DNA of 30,359 bases from CAZTAR01 sp043813895 (lineage in GTDB: Bacteria; Planctomycetota; Phycisphaerae; UBA1845; UTPLA1), in assembly GCA_043813895.1 (NCBI GenBank), contig JBDRKQ010000076.1, forward strand, positions 1-30,359. The letters are read 5' to 3'. Position numbers and translations under genes: made by a program. Positions 19,885 through 27,729 of this stretch are shown here, piece by piece. Numbering within the stretch: the first letter of the stretch is position 1; each line of letters starts with the position of its first letter. The notes under the pieces are model-generated. The model was given only the letters and a program-made list of their open reading frames with translations. It was not told the origin of the DNA and searched no databases.

Positions 19885-21183
19885 ATGCTGGAAGACACGC
19901 CGACCCAGAAAGTGCGTCGAGCAGGCAGCCGTTTGCGATGGGGGCTGCTCCTGCTCGCGGTCGCAGGTTGCGTTATCAGTCTGGTCCTGGTCCACCTGAG
20001 TCTACCGGGTGAATCACCGGCCACGCTGTTCGGCGCGGCCGTTTGCGCGCCGACGGACACGGTTGACTGCGACTACGTTCTCAGCAGCCGGTGGGCGAAG
20101 GTCGGGCCGATTCCCACGTCGGTGCTGGGCATGGCGTACTTCACCGCATTGGCCGTGTGGTTCGCGGTCGTGGGCATACCGAACGTCGCCGGACGCCGGT
20201 GGCACTTCCTGCCTCTCGGTCTCGTCAGCGTGGGAGCCTGTGCTTCCGTCGCGATGCTATATGTGCTCGTCTTCGGCTTGCCTGTCTGGTGTACATGGTG
20301 TGTTGCCGCGCACGTTGCGAACCTGCTTCTCTTCGCGCTCACTGTTCTGGCGTGGCCGCGCAGGGCGAAGGTCCGCGCGGTGGGTATTGAGGCGCCGCAT
20401 CCATCCGGCGTGCGGGGCGGTGTCGTCGTCGGCGCGTCCGTCGTCACGGTGCTGCTGCTCCTCGTGGCGGCGTACGCATTGAACGCGAATGCAGTCGCCA
20501 GGGGGTACCAGCAGCGGTACCTCGAAGTGACGAACAACGCCGACTACATTCTCTGGCGGTACCGGCAGTCACCGCGGGAGGACATCCCGGTCGCCCCGGA
20601 CGATCTGGTGATCGGTCCGGTTGACGCTCCGTGCCTGCTCGTGGTCTTCAGCGATTTTCAGTGTCCCCAATGCCGGCTGTTTCACGGCCTGATCGAGCGG
20701 CTGCGTGAAAGGCGCCCGGAGATGCTGCTGTGCGTGTTCAAGCACTATCCGATGTCAAACCACTGTAATGAGCACGTTAATCAGGCGTTCCACTTCATCT
20801 CCTGCCCGGCGGCGGAGGCGGCGGAGGCGGCACGGTCCGTTGCTTCGGCCGATCAGGCCTACGCCTACTACCTCGCACTGTATAAGAACATGTCCCGCCT
20901 GGACGAAGCACCGTACGCTGAGTTGGCAGAGCAGGTTGGGATTGATCCGCAGCGGTTCGCAGCCGCCGTTGGAGAACAAGCAGGGCGTGAGCGAGTCAGA
21001 CGTGACATCGCGTTGGCACACGCACTCGGCGTGAAAGGAGCGCCGACCGTGTTCCTTAACGGCCGGCAGATTCCCGACTGGCGCATCATGACCTTCGATG
21101 TCAAACCCCGCTTCGACCCGGATGCGACACTCGCATTGTGGAACAAGCTGTTGGATGCTGGGCGCAGGCAAGCCGAGGGCTGA
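19885..21183 (+). CDS. VKOR-DsbA fusion: membrane disulfide-generating oxidoreductase
   Basis: A 432-residue protein joining a vitamin K epoxide reductase domain (about 15-165) to an exported thioredoxin/DsbA-like domain (about 235-425). VKOR features: loop cysteines C54 and C62, the IPTSVLGMAYF helix start, and the C136-T-W-C139 redox motif facing a quinone. A fifth hydrophobic segment (about 178-200) leads to the thioredoxin domain, which has SDFQCPQC (C260-P-Q-C263), a second Cys pair (C294, C307) and GVKGAPTVFLNGR with the expected cis-proline loop. Such fusions oxidise cysteines in exported proteins, passing electrons to quinones in place of DsbA plus DsbB. The ATG is preceded by AGGTG at 19873-19877. 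Its place behind a T2SS operon suggests help in folding secreted or apparatus proteins, but this is inference. Confidence 0.92.
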   Translation: MLEDTPTQKVRRAGSRLRWGLLLLAVAGCVISLVLVHLSLPGESPATLFGAAVCAPTDTVDCDYVLSSRWAKVGPIPTSVLGMAYFTALAVWFAVVGIPNVAGRRWHFLPLGLVSVGACASVAMLYVLVFGLPVWCTWCVAAHVANLLLFALTVLAWPRRAKVRAVGIEAPHPSGVRGGVVVGASVVTVLLLLVAAYALNANAVARGYQQRYLEVTNNADYILWRYRQSPREDIPVAPDDLVIGPVDAPCLLVVFSDFQCPQCRLFHGLIERLRERRPEMLLCVFKHYPMSNHCNEHVNQAFHFISCPAAEAAEAARSVASADQAYAYYLALYKNMSRLDEAPYAELAEQVGIDPQRFAAAVGEQAGRERVRRDIALAHALGVKGAPTVFLNGRQIPDWRIMTFDVKPRFDPDATLALWNKLLDAGRRQAEG

Positions 21184-21211
21184 GGTTCGAGGCTTGTTGG
21201 TCTTGGGAGGT

Positions 21212-21350
21212 TATCGGTGTTCCCCGTCGGCCACGGGGGGCCGACGCTACGGCCGGACCCGCTCGCTTGCGCTCGGGGGTTCGGAGGGAGGTCCGACACT
21301 GGGCTCGGATGCTGCGATTCCACCCGCTTGCACTTCGGGCTGGTACAGTC
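21212..21350. repeat. Dispersed intergenic repeats between converging genes
   Basis: The 181-nt gap (21184-21364) separates the converging VKOR-DsbA and AlkP genes and holds no credible ORF. It carries an 8-bp hairpin CGTCGGCC/GGCCGACG (21225-21232, 21239-21246), a 22-nt tract at 21257-21278 identical to 26192-26213, and a 20-nt tract at 21325-21344 nearly identical to 19071-19090. The hairpin could serve as a bidirectional transcription end. Confidence 0.65.
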
Positions 21351-21364
21351 GATGGTGAGTCGCG

Positions 21365-23008
21365 TCAATCCAGGTAGCCCAGATCGCTGAGTCGCGTGGT
21401 GACCTCTTCCATTTGGGCCTCGGTGAGGACCGGCGCCTCGATCTCTTCGATCTTGCGCTCCTGGGGCGGCTCGTACCGGACGGGCACGGGCCTGCTGAAG
21501 ATATCGCCGAGGACCTCGCCGTTCATGTCCTTCGGCACGCGCTCGCCGAGGCCGGCCAGGATGGTCGGCGCGATGTCGGCAATATGGGCCTCGATCTTCC
21601 GGCCCTTGCGGATCGTCGGCCCATGCGCGACGAAGACGCCGCCCAACCGGTGGGTTCCCTCCAATCGGCTCAAGGGAATCCACCGCACCGGCGAGTTGCC
21701 GCGGATCTTCTTGACGACCGCCAACCCGTCCGCGGGGACCAGCATCAGATCGGGCATCCACGGGTACTCTCTGCGGCTGCACCCGTAGAGCTCTTCAGTC
21801 GTGTGGACCTCCGGGAAGATCGTCATCTGGTTGCCTTCGCAATCTTTGCACTTGGCCGCCAGAAGCCTCTCGCGGATCTCGTTTCGCAGACCCTCAAACT
21901 CCTCCGGTTCCACGATTCCCCGCGGTTGTCTGCCCTTGAGGTTGAGATACAAGAAGCCGTAGATGCCCGCGTGCAACACACATGCCTGGGTCCGCGACCA
22001 GTCAAATGCCAGATCGTGGTCCACTGTTCCCGGCTGACCGGCTGACCGGCTGTTGCGGGATCGCGTCAACCGGCTCCACATGATCGAGGCCCGTGTCCGG
22101 ACTTGGGTCACGTGGCTTTTCAGCCCCAGATAGCCCCACCGTGAGAGCAGGAGGTTCGGCTGTGCCTTGCCGTCCAGGCTGCCGTGCCCGTGGTCGGACA
22201 TGATGAGGATCGTAGCGCCTCGCTGCGCGGCGAACGCCTTCAACCTGCCCAGCACCTCGTCCAGCTTGACCCAGCAGTCGATCGTGAGTTGTTTTCGGGT
22301 GGGGTTCTTGTCACAGGTCCGGGGGTCGATGTGTCGCCAAGCCTTGTGCTGCAAGTTGTCCACGAGCTTGAGCAGGACCATCATGACATCCCATCCGTAC
22401 TCGTCTCCACAGAATCGGGCGAGTTCGTATCCGCGATCAAAGCTATGCTTGATATAGTCGAGGTTCTTTGCGAAGAGCGCATCACCGCCCGAGGCCCGGC
22501 GTTCCCATTTCTTCTCGTGCGTATAGTCCGGGTACTTCTCCAGCAGCTTGCGCTGCAGGTCCGTGGGGTACGTGAAGTTTTCGCCTGGAGGCGTGTCGAA
22601 GCCGCTGATCATAAAGCCGTTGACTTCCTCCGGCGGGAAAGTCATCGGCACGTTGATCGAGCCGACCCTGTATTGCTTCTCGCTCAGGATCTGCCAAATG
22701 GTCTTCTGGGATATCTTCTGGTTGTTGTTGAGCAGGAGTTGATTCTTGATCGGGTCGTATCGCAGGAAATCGATGATGCCGTGTCGGCCCGGTCCCTTGC
22801 CGGTCATGAAGGTCGTCCAGGCGGCCGGCGTAATTGGGGGCTTGGTCGATTCGAGCACGCCCGACGTCCCTTCGTCCACGAGCGATTTCAGCATCGGCAT
22901 CTTGCCCTGGTCCATCAATGGGCCGAGGACGTCGAACGTCGCACCGTCCAGGCCGATCACCAAGACGCGTGAGAAGCCGGGACCTTTGCGCTTTGCTCTG
23001 TGGTTCAC
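21365..23008 (-). CDS. AlkP-superfamily type I phosphodiesterase/phosphohydrolase
   Basis: A 547-residue enzyme of the type I phosphodiesterase/nucleotide pyrophosphatase group of alkaline phosphatases (COG3379-like). Metal and catalytic sites are visible: VLVIGLDGATFD (Asp21), PPITPAAWTTFMTGKGPGRH, where Thr60 lies nine residues before the T-G as in nucleotide pyrophosphatases and is the likely nucleophile, VDNLQHKAW (second-site D and H), SDHGHG, VAHGPTIRKG and HIADIAPTIL. No signal peptide is seen, so it is probably cytoplasmic. The start is GTG at 23008 with GAGG at 23020-23017 (8-nt spacing). The substrate is unknown; relatives act on phosphodiesters, phosphonate compounds or sugar phosphates. 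The gene follows a membrane glycosyltransferase in the same direction, hinting at envelope polymer or lipid-headgroup metabolism. Confidence 0.85.
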   Translation of the reverse strand: MNHRAKRKGPGFSRVLVIGLDGATFDVLGPLMDQGKMPMLKSLVDEGTSGVLESTKPPITPAAWTTFMTGKGPGRHGIIDFLRYDPIKNQLLLNNNQKISQKTIWQILSEKQYRVGSINVPMTFPPEEVNGFMISGFDTPPGENFTYPTDLQRKLLEKYPDYTHEKKWERRASGGDALFAKNLDYIKHSFDRGYELARFCGDEYGWDVMMVLLKLVDNLQHKAWRHIDPRTCDKNPTRKQLTIDCWVKLDEVLGRLKAFAAQRGATILIMSDHGHGSLDGKAQPNLLLSRWGYLGLKSHVTQVRTRASIMWSRLTRSRNSRSAGQPGTVDHDLAFDWSRTQACVLHAGIYGFLYLNLKGRQPRGIVEPEEFEGLRNEIRERLLAAKCKDCEGNQMTIFPEVHTTEELYGCSRREYPWMPDLMLVPADGLAVVKKIRGNSPVRWIPLSRLEGTHRLGGVFVAHGPTIRKGRKIEAHIADIAPTILAGLGERVPKDMNGEVLGDIFSRPVPVRYEPPQERKIEEIEAPVLTEAQMEEVTTRLSDLGYLD

Positions 23009-23097
23009 GTTTGATGCCTCGACTGAACACCTCGATTCGCGCGTCTCTCGGGCCGGCGCATCTTCACGCCGCCAGATTCCCCCGGCGGAACCGTGCT

Positions 23098-23126
23098 ATG
23101 TTATGCGTTTCCAAGCATTGCTGCAA
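23098..23126 (-). promoter_or_regulatory. Possible promoter for the AlkP-family gene
   Basis: Read on the minus strand: TTGCAG (23126-23121), a 17-nt spacer, then TAACAT (23103-23098). It lies in the 149-nt gap between the glycosyltransferase stop and the AlkP GTG start. Matches to the consensus are moderate (3/6 and 4/6), so this is tentative. Confidence 0.3.
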
Positions 23127-23157
23127 CGATTGTCCGGTGGTCGCAATTCTTTGCATA

Positions 23158-24807
23158 TCAAGGGCTTGCGCCGCCAAGCTCCGTTAGGCGCCCTCGCGGG
23201 AGCTTCTCGAAGACGCGCAGATATGGCGAGGACCTACCCGGCACGGGCCTCGTCTCGTGGATCAGGCGGAAGTCGGGGCGAGACCGGAGGGCGTTCAGAT
23301 CCAGCTTATGGTCGGCCGACGGCGCGAACTGCCCATCCCATATGAACAGGGCGCCGGGCGGCGCGTTCTCCAGTCGCTTCCGGACACTCAGGCGGCGGGG
23401 TGACAACTCATTCCCGGCTGCGTAGTCGACCCAGACGTGGGCCGTGATGATCTGTCGGTCGGCGAGGCCGTGATCCGCCATCCACTGCACAAGGTCGTCC
23501 ACAATGGCCGCAGCAGAGGGAGGGGCAAGCGGATGACACAGCCCGACGGTCGCGATCAAGATCATTAGCGTTACAACAGCGGGTACGGCCGCGACGCGCA
23601 ACGGTCGCCTCTCGGATGTCGAGCCGCCGCTCACGATGATGATCGCCAGAATGCAGAGCAGAACGGCTGCAGCGCGGACGGCCGCCACCGCGCGGTGCAA
23701 CTGCGGCAAATTCGCCGCCTCGTCAAGCCCGCGGGCGTGGAGCGCGAGTTGCCGCTCCATCGCCAGCCACAACAGGAGCATTGCGCCGGCGACTACGACG
23801 ACCGCTGTGCGTCGTTCTTGTGGATTGGAAGACCAGAGCCGTTGCCAGCCGATGAGCGCGGCAATCGCCACCAGCGGCGAGAGCGGCACGAGGAATCGCG
23901 CGTAACCACCCGAGTCGAACAGCCCCAATGCGCGGACGATCGTCTGCGCGGCAAAGTACGTGACGATGCACCCTGCGACGATCGCGCCGTGGCGTCTCCG
24001 CCCCAGCACACAAACGCCGGCAACGGCCAATACCGTGACGCCCGGACCCCAGGCCTCCATCGATCGTGCAAAGAACGTCAGCCAGCTCCCGTGGCCGTAC
24101 TGCGCGGATGGTTGCGGTTCCAGAAGTCGGAGCACGAGGGGCCTCGTGCTTGCAAAGACGGCGAGACAATTGACGATCAGCGGGGCGATCACGATCGGCC
24201 AGAGTCGCCAGAGGTTGACCCTCCGGCGCCAGGCGAAGAAGAGCCAAAGGGGTGCGAAGATGATCGCCTCGTGGCGTGTCACGGCGCACAGTGAGATGAA
24301 GGCGGCCGACCATGACCACCGGTTGCGTTGTGCGAGGAACACCGCGAGGATCAGGTAGAACGCCAGCGGCGTTTCGGTCAGCGTTGTCTGAGACAACTGA
24401 AAGAAGAGCGGCTGCGCGTAGGCCAGCGGCACGACGCCCCACGCGTTACGCACGCCGATCCGCCGGGCGACTCGGAATGCGAGCCATGCGCTTGCCGCCG
24501 TCAAGATGGCTGAGAGCACGCGGCACGCGCCCCATCCAAGCCCCGCAGGCAGCCAGTACATCGTGGTGAAGCCGGGTCGTCCCCAGTCGTCCAGCAGGTA
24601 TGCCGGCCACAGCCACGCCCACTTGGCGTAGAGGTAGTGCGTCAGGTCGTCAAAGTGGTAGATGCCCTGTGAGGAAGCAAGGCCGAACGCAATCGAGACG
24701 GCCAATCCCACAAGGGTCAGGACCGCCGCGGTCTGCGCCTCCCGCCGGCCTTCCAGGAATGGAGGCGGGTCATCGTACTTGGGTAGTGACACGCTGCTGA
24801 CAGCCAT
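23158..24807 (-). CDS. GT-C type integral membrane glycosyltransferase (ArnT/PMT-like)
   Basis: About 549 residues with roughly ten hydrophobic helices. After a short cytoplasmic N-terminus and the first helix (AVLTLVGLAVSIAFGLASS), the first extracytoplasmic loop reads GIYHFDDLTHYLYAKWAW. An acidic pair here is the hallmark of GT-C transferases that use polyprenyl-phosphate sugars (PMT, ArnT and related families). LTETPLAFYLILAVFLA and AVTRHEAIIFAPLWLFFAW fit the later helices of that fold. The C-terminal ~100 residues form a soluble region (ITAHVWVDYAAG, GALFIWDGQFAP). The ATG at 24807 is 11 nt beyond the stop of the BamD-like gene, so the two are co-transcribed; a longer frame starting at 24840 overlaps that gene and is disfavoured. 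A ribosome site is weak: AGGAGG lies 19 nt upstream. Donor and acceptor cannot be told from sequence. Confidence 0.75.
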   Translation of the reverse strand: MAVSSVSLPKYDDPPPFLEGRREAQTAAVLTLVGLAVSIAFGLASSQGIYHFDDLTHYLYAKWAWLWPAYLLDDWGRPGFTTMYWLPAGLGWGACRVLSAILTAASAWLAFRVARRIGVRNAWGVVPLAYAQPLFFQLSQTTLTETPLAFYLILAVFLAQRNRWSWSAAFISLCAVTRHEAIIFAPLWLFFAWRRRVNLWRLWPIVIAPLIVNCLAVFASTRPLVLRLLEPQPSAQYGHGSWLTFFARSMEAWGPGVTVLAVAGVCVLGRRRHGAIVAGCIVTYFAAQTIVRALGLFDSGGYARFLVPLSPLVAIAALIGWQRLWSSNPQERRTAVVVVAGAMLLLWLAMERQLALHARGLDEAANLPQLHRAVAAVRAAAVLLCILAIIIVSGGSTSERRPLRVAAVPAVVTLMILIATVGLCHPLAPPSAAAIVDDLVQWMADHGLADRQIITAHVWVDYAAGNELSPRRLSVRKRLENAPPGALFIWDGQFAPSADHKLDLNALRSRPDFRLIHETRPVPGRSSPYLRVFEKLPRGRLTELGGASP

Positions 24808-24818
24808 CGGACGGGACG

Positions 24819-25925
24819 TCAGTCTTCCTCCTGCGGCCACGACATTGCCTCGGACTTGGGCGACTCGGCAACGTCTTCACCACCGACATCCATGTCCTCG
24901 TAGTAGACCTCTTGCGATTCGTCGGGGATTGCGCCCAGGGCCACAAGCCGATTGCGCGATTCGGTCGCCCAGATTGTTGCAGGCCACGTTTCGACCACCG
25001 TGCGGTAGTAGAATGCCGCCGCCTCGATCGCCCCGGTTCGCTCGTAGTAGCGGCCGACCGTGTAGTCTTTCTCCGCCCGACGCTCTTTGACGTTGTCGAG
25101 AATCTGCGGGACGCGACGGTCCGCCGCGTCCTGCGGATAACGGTGTTGGAAATCCGCCAGATAGACTTCCGCCTCCAGCAGGTCCGCGTCGTCAAACTCC
25201 ACGCCGGGGAACCTCGCCAATGCCGATTCGCCGCTTCGCAGCATCGCCAGCCGGTGGTAACGTCCTCTTGGGAAGTCCCGCACGATCCGGGCGTACGCGA
25301 TCTCCGCCTCGTCGAACTCGCCATTCAGAAAGTGGTAATCCGCTTTCAGGCGGAGCGCCTGCTCCGCGGTTGGTGTGCCGCGCGCCCAATCATCGATGAC
25401 GCGATCGAGTATCTGCAACGCCTCTTCCTTGCCCGAGAGCCACAGGACGCCCCCCCAGACCTTCTGCTTGCGATCCTTGAACAGCAGAAGCTCCGCAATG
25501 ATCATCTCCTTGCGGATTGCGCGCTGAGCAAGTTCCGAATGCGGCCAGCCCTCCAATAGTTCCTCCAGCCATTCATACGCCTTGATCAGGTGGCCCCGCT
25601 TCGGCTTCATCTCCTCGGCGGATATCTCGGTCTCCGCCGCATAGAAGAGCCCCTGCGGCCACAAGCTTGAGTCCGGGTACATCTTGAACCACGCCTTGAA
25701 CGACTTGCGGGCCTTCTTGCACTCCCCTCGAGCCAGCAGGGATCGGGCCAGGGCGAGGTCTCCCTCTTCCGTGCCCGGCACAGGCGGGGCAATCTCGACC
25801 CACTCGCCCGTCTGTGGATTGAATTCCAGGCGTTCGTGATACGTCTGTTCATCCTCATCTGCCCAGCAGAGCGTGGCGGACGCCAGCACGAGCAGCGTGA
25901 TCAGAAGGCTGTTGCGGAACAACAT
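24819..25925 (-). CDS. Exported TPR protein, BamD/YfiO-like
   Basis: About 368 residues from the ATG at 25925, with GAGG 8 nt upstream; the longer frame from 25979 would place 18 residues before the signal peptide. MLFRNSLLITLLVLASATLC is a signal sequence, likely cut after CWA; the Cys is not in a good lipobox. Helical repeats follow: GDLALARSLLARGECKKARK, then YAAETEISAEE, AYEWLEELLEGWPHSELAQR, AEIAYARIVRDFPRGRY and VGRYYERTGAIEAAAFYYRT. The order and the last motif (Y..G...AA..Y....V...P) resemble BamD/YfiO outer-membrane assembly proteins and CpoB-type TPR proteins. It ends with an acidic tail (EDMDVGGEDVAESP). As the first gene of a likely three-gene envelope operon it may serve in outer-membrane assembly; BamD is usually a ~245-aa lipoprotein, so orthology is uncertain. 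Confidence 0.75.
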   Translation of the reverse strand: MLFRNSLLITLLVLASATLCWADEDEQTYHERLEFNPQTGEWVEIAPPVPGTEEGDLALARSLLARGECKKARKSFKAWFKMYPDSSLWPQGLFYAAETEISAEEMKPKRGHLIKAYEWLEELLEGWPHSELAQRAIRKEMIIAELLLFKDRKQKVWGGVLWLSGKEEALQILDRVIDDWARGTPTAEQALRLKADYHFLNGEFDEAEIAYARIVRDFPRGRYHRLAMLRSGESALARFPGVEFDDADLLEAEVYLADFQHRYPQDAADRRVPQILDNVKERRAEKDYTVGRYYERTGAIEAAAFYYRTVVETWPATIWATESRNRLVALGAIPDESQEVYYEDMDVGGEDVAESPKSEAMSWPQEED

Positions 25926-25999
25926 GGTCGGATCCTCACGACGGTCCACGTAATCGGCCACACGGCGGGAGAGACCCATCGCCGTGCGGGTCGGCGGAG

Positions 26000-26028
26000 A
26001 TTCTATGGCCTGCCTTGGCTCACGTAAA
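26000..26028 (-). promoter_or_regulatory. Candidate sigma70-type promoter of the BamD-like/glycosyltransferase operon
   Basis: On the minus strand TTTACG (26028-26023), a 17-nt spacer and TAGAAT (26005-26000) lie about 75 nt ahead of the BamD-like ATG. The hexamers match the consensus at 4/6 and 5/6 positions with ideal spacing. Confidence 0.45.
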
Positions 26029-26061
26029 CAGCCAAGCGGATGAGAGCCGTGACGGGCTGAG

Positions 26062-26151
26062 CAGAGCCGCGACCGTTAGGGAGCGGTTACCGTTCGCCGA
26101 GGTGGGCCTGCACATTCGTGCACTGACCGCTCGCTGACGCGCGCGGCTCTG
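26062..26151. repeat. Long imperfect inverted repeat
   Basis: Two 28-nt arms, 26062-26089 and 26124-26151, are imperfect reverse complements (about 23 of 28 positions), separated by 34 nt. Both carry the core CAGAGCCGCG...CGT..AG.GAGCGGT. It fills much of the 26029-26189 gap, where I see no gene. It lies upstream of the BamD-like operon promoter and downstream of the DUF418 gene. A REP-like element is the simplest reading. Confidence 0.7.
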
Positions 26152-26154
26152 ATC

Positions 26155-26220
26155 CGAGCCCCAAGCGCCAGCGCGGGGTCCTTCGGGTTCTACCCGCTCG
26201 CTTGCGCTCGGGGCTCGGAT
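26155..26220. repeat. Dispersed repeat overlapping the 3' end of the DUF418 gene
   Basis: The 22 nt at 26192-26213 are identical to 21257-21278, and GGGCTCGGAT (26211-26220) recurs at 21301-21310. Read on the minus strand the repeat encodes the final PRAQASG residues and stop codon of the DUF418 protein. Confidence 0.65.
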
Positions 26221-27581
26221 TCTGACGCGCAAGGCTCTGCCGTCCGCAGAAACGGTTGGAGTCGCCAGTATGTTAGGGATCGCCACAACCACTCGGCCGG
26301 GCCGAATTGGAAATGCCTCAGCCAGACGGGGCAGAAGAGGAGTTGCAGGCCGTAGATCGCGAAGACGACCAGCACCGCCGTGACGTAGTCGATCTGGCCG
26401 TATGCGCCAAGGCCGAAGCTGTAGAACAAGAGGCAGCAGACGACTGTGTGAGACAGGTAGTTCGTCAGAGCCATGCGGCCGACCGCGGCAAGAGGAGACA
26501 GCATCTCCCTTCGATGGGGCCGCAGGCACAGCAGCGTGATGATGCCGACATAGGCCAGGCTCATGCCCATGCTGCCGACATACGTGGCGGCAAAGTGAGC
26601 CAGGTAGCCCCACACTGTGTCCGGGCCGAGTTCGCCGACCGCAATCCCGGCGATCTGCAAAGGTATGCCGATCAGCAGACCCAGTATGACCATCAGGCGG
26701 CAAGTTCTCCAGTTTCCTCGCGATACCGCGAAGAAGTTGCGGCGCATCATGTACATGCCGAGGAAGAACAACGCGATGCATCGCCAGCCGATGATCATCG
26801 GGTTCGCAAAGATCAAGATGCTGCCGAAGATGACGGAGCGATGGAGCAGTTGCTCGCGGTAGGTGCCGCGCTGGTAGACGCGTTCCTCATCGGCCATGAA
26901 CCGGTAGAACTCGGCCACCCGGGACGCGGCTGCTTCTCCTTCCCATTCTTCCGCAGAAGTCTCCTCTTTCTCCGCCATCGCCGACCAGTCCGGCGATTGC
27001 AGGAAGGAGTTGTCATCGGGAAACGCGGCCGCGCAACCACCGAGAATCACGCAGGGCATGAGAAAACAGATGATCGCCAAGATTAGCAGCGTGCGCGGCC
27101 GGGCCTTGCGGAAGAGCAGGGCGATGAATCCCAGCATGGCATAGAGCGACAGGATGTCGCCGAACCAGAGCAGGAACCCGTGCGCCAGGCCGATGACCAG
27201 TAGCACGACCAACCGTCGGGCGTACATTGCGGCGAACGGCGAGCCTCTCTGTTGCGCTCGCTCGTACTGCAAGGCCAGACCCATGCCGAACAACATCGAG
27301 AAGATGGTGATGAACTTGAACTCGCCGAAGAACGCAATGAACAGTCGCGCGGCGGCGTCCCACACGGGCAGCTCCGACCAGTTGCTGTCCTCAAACTCCC
27401 CCAACGTGAATGCGAAGGTCAGGATGTTGACCAGCAGGATGCCCAGCACGGCGACGCCCCGAAGGATGTCGAGCGTGGCGATGCGATCCTGCTGTTGCAC
27501 CGGTGTGGCGGGCTGTGATGGACGCGCTGCGTATGCCGCGAGCTCAACAGGGTGGGCCAAGGGTGGGGGTTCGGTCGGCAT
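26190..27581 (-). CDS. DUF418 / YeiB-family integral membrane protein
   Basis: A 463-residue polytopic membrane protein. The N-terminal RIATLDILRGVAVLGILLVN and the C-terminal VGRMALTNYLSHTVVCCLLF are the typical start and end blocks of YeiB-like proteins (acyltransferase_3-like N-terminal region followed by DUF418). Between them are LFIAFFGEFKFITIFSMLFG, GLALQYERA, LYAMLGFIALLFRK and several further helices, plus a large hydrophilic loop (about 210-260, acidic). The function of the family is not established; relatives are proposed transporters or acyl-transfer proteins. The last residues (EPRAQASG) come from a dispersed repeat, so the native C-terminus has probably been altered. The ATG at 27581 has no ribosome site ahead of it but a -10-like box six nt upstream, suggesting leaderless translation. 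Confidence 0.87.
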   Translation of the reverse strand: MPTEPPPLAHPVELAAYAARPSQPATPVQQQDRIATLDILRGVAVLGILLVNILTFAFTLGEFEDSNWSELPVWDAAARLFIAFFGEFKFITIFSMLFGMGLALQYERAQQRGSPFAAMYARRLVVLLVIGLAHGFLLWFGDILSLYAMLGFIALLFRKARPRTLLILAIICFLMPCVILGGCAAAFPDDNSFLQSPDWSAMAEKEETSAEEWEGEAAASRVAEFYRFMADEERVYQRGTYREQLLHRSVIFGSILIFANPMIIGWRCIALFFLGMYMMRRNFFAVSRGNWRTCRLMVILGLLIGIPLQIAGIAVGELGPDTVWGYLAHFAATYVGSMGMSLAYVGIITLLCLRPHRREMLSPLAAVGRMALTNYLSHTVVCCLLFYSFGLGAYGQIDYVTAVLVVFAIYGLQLLFCPVWLRHFQFGPAEWLWRSLTYWRLQPFLRTAEPCASESEPRAQASG

Positions 27582-27587
27582 AACAGT

Positions 27588-27616
27588 ATTATGCGGGCAC
27601 TATGCGAAGATGGCTA
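27588..27616 (-). promoter_or_regulatory. Candidate promoter giving a leaderless DUF418 mRNA
   Basis: On the minus strand TAGCCA (27616-27611), a 17-nt spacer, and CATAAT (27593-27588). The -10 box ends six nt before the ATG, so transcription would start at or beside the A of the start codon. No Shine-Dalgarno motif is present upstream. Confidence 0.4.
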
Positions 27617-27729
27617 CCCGACGCACACTGCTGCGACTTTCCCTGTCATCCCGGCGTGCTGCGGATGCTCCGGTCGGCTGTTGAGGCCCCGCGGCATTCG
27701 ACATCTGACACGGGCGAGGGACTCCGTGC

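Noticed and set aside
20868..21782. Minus-strand 304-codon frame bridging the VKOR-DsbA and AlkP genes
   Set aside because: Overlaps two well-supported genes and the repeat region; its PRAQASG text is just the dispersed repeat read in one frame.
22184..22972. Plus-strand 262-codon frame opposite the AlkP-family gene
   Set aside because: Antisense shadow; the minus-strand frame carries all catalytic motifs of the family.
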